Assembly (NCBI GenBank): GCA_030065915.1
Contig: JASJCQ010000014.1
Span: forward strand, 59,066-123,065
Source: Woeseiaceae bacterium
GTDB taxonomy: Bacteria; Pseudomonadota; Gammaproteobacteria; Steroidobacterales; Woeseiaceae
Direction of reading: 5' to 3'
DNA: 64,000 bases
The translations under genes and the position numbers were made by a program. Within the stretch, counting starts at the first letter, position 1. Each line of letters begins with the position of its first letter. The notes under the pieces were generated by a model, which searched no databases, was not told where the DNA came from, and saw only the letters and a program-made list of their open reading frames with translations. Shown piece after piece: positions 63,221 through 64,000 of this stretch.

Positions 63221-64000
63221 TTAGCTAGCCGCGCCGTCACCGCTATTCCTGGCGCTATCCGCGCCGCTGCCTGGTACGAACTTCGCCAGTAGCGTCTGCA
63301 CGACCTCGCTCTTCTCGGCGAGCCCATCGACGGCCTTGCCTATAGACAGAGACTTGGCAAAGTTGTCAAAGAAGTGCTCTTCTCCACCAACAATGTCGAT
63401 ATGCGCCTTCTGCAGCGCAATGGACAGTATCTCAGCGTTCTCTTTGGCGATTTCTTTACCCGCATCGATCGAAGCGAGCGCTTCTTTAAACGCTGTCTCG
63501 AGCGACATACGGAACTCTTCATGTTCGCGCGTCTCACCCGACATTTCGGCCATCGCAGCGAACTTGTCCGTAAGTCCTTCCGCCTCGGCCTGGAACTGTG
63601 CCTTGGTGATATTGGCGGTCGCCATACCTACTTCCGTCTTTGCTGAAGCGTCCGCAGCGCCCTTGGCTCGAATAACATCTGCTTCAGCAAGGCCCGTAGC
63701 GGCATCTTCCGCCTGCACACCCTCGGCCAGTACCTTCTTCGCATCGGAGTCCTTGGCAGCGGCGGCGAGTCTCGCCTCGGCCAACGTCGTGATTTCGCTT
63801 GCCTTGTGGTTCGCTGCGACCTCTTGCGCCCTGGCAGCGGTAACTTCTTTAACTTTCTCTTCCTCAGCGTCGGCTTCCGCTGCAAGCACCTGCACCTGCT
63901 TCAGTCGGTCGGCTTCAGATACCTCGCGAACCTCCTTGATGCGCTCTTCTTCAACGGCAACGGTCTTATCGACGGCAACGCGCTCGCGAATGACATTGGC
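63221..64000 (-). CDS. Flotillin/SPFH family protein (C-terminal part, cut by window edge)
   Basis: The frame is open to the window end, so only the last 259 residues are visible. They are the alanine- and glutamate-rich coiled coil of flotillins (AVEEERIKEVREVSEADRLK, KASEITTLAEARLAAAAKD, ADVIRAKGAADASAKTE), followed by a short helical C-terminal domain ending GSGADSARNSGDGAAS. The membrane-associated SPFH domain would lie beyond the window. Flotillin-type proteins scaffold membrane domains. Its tight linkage with the giant ATPase suggests the two act together. Confidence 0.85.
   Translation of the reverse strand, partial: ANVIRERVAVDKTVAVEEERIKEVREVSEADRLKQVQVLAAEADAEEEKVKEVTAARAQEVAANHKASEITTLAEARLAAAAKDSDAKKVLAEGVQAEDAATGLAEADVIRAKGAADASAKTEVGMATANITKAQFQAEAEGLTDKFAAMAEMSGETREHEEFRMSLETAFKEALASIDAGKEIAKENAEILSIALQKAHIDIVGGEEHFFDNFAKSLSIGKAVDGLAEKSEVVQTLLAKFVPGSGADSARNSGDGAAS

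Overview
The window is a high-GC gammaproteobacterial chromosome segment centred on the replication origin. The dnaA-dnaN-recF-gyrB run facing a convergent glyQ-glyS-gmhB-plsC block matches the origin-proximal order known in Pseudomonas and Xanthomonas. rpmH-rnpA-yidC-mnmE, mnmG, rsmG-parA-parB, a complete atp operon and glmU-glmS are the standard neighbours on the other side. The H+-type ATP synthase, NtrC/sigma-54 style glnA promoter, cytochrome c4-like protein and a methylcitrate module suggest a free-living, respiring, probably environmental or marine gammaproteobacterium. I cannot name the genus from sequence alone.

Layout: 0-1.7 kb glnA with its nitrogen-regulated promoter (minus strand). 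1.8-6.1 kb glyQS-gmhB-plsC (plus). 6.1-13.7 kb the minus-strand replication run dnaA, dnaN, recF, gyrB, a GST-like protein and a lipoprotein; oriC lies between dnaA and dnaN and two parS sites lie inside recF. 13.9-17.5 kb rpmH, rnpA, yidC, mnmE (plus). 17.6-21.4 kb a lipoprotein and a minus-strand operon of a TAP-like hydrolase with an ABC-2 exporter. 21.5-23.4 kb mnmG. 23.4-40 kb an interposed block that splits the usual mnmG-rsmG neighbourhood: an oligopeptide importer with fused ATPases, small envelope proteins, a YdgA-like protein, cytochrome c4, an MBL hydrolase, an AcuI-type acrylyl-CoA reductase, prpBCD and an S9 peptidase. 40-42.3 kb rsmG-parA-parB. 42.4-49.6 kb atpIBEFHAGDC with promoter and terminator. 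49.7-53.8 kb a lipoprotein, a long palindrome, glmU and glmS.

From 53.84 kb, immediately after glmS (the classical attTn7 position), sequence character changes. A 1.9-kb unit with TGAACC...GGTTCA inverted ends, multiple AACTCCGTCACT sub-repeats and a 4-bp direct repeat carries only a PLP decarboxylase. It abuts a Tn7-like end with three TnsB-type sites, as if it had inserted into that end. Beyond lie an S41-type peptidase gene, a second copy of the unit's right end, and a minus-strand operon of a flotillin/SPFH protein (cut by the window edge) and a 1745-aa AAA+ protein of the DNA-repair-ATPase (DUF3686-like) type.

Functionally, the core region couples replication initiation, segregation (ParAB with recF-embedded parS), tRNA modification (MnmE/MnmG), membrane insertion (YidC) and ATP synthesis. 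AcuI plus PrpBCD could carry acrylyl-CoA through propionyl-CoA into the methylcitrate cycle. The least explained items are the nested mobile remnants at attTn7, the SPFH/giant-ATPase pair, and two essential-type genes (rnpA, rsmG) whose conserved N-termini have no ATG/GTG/TTG start.
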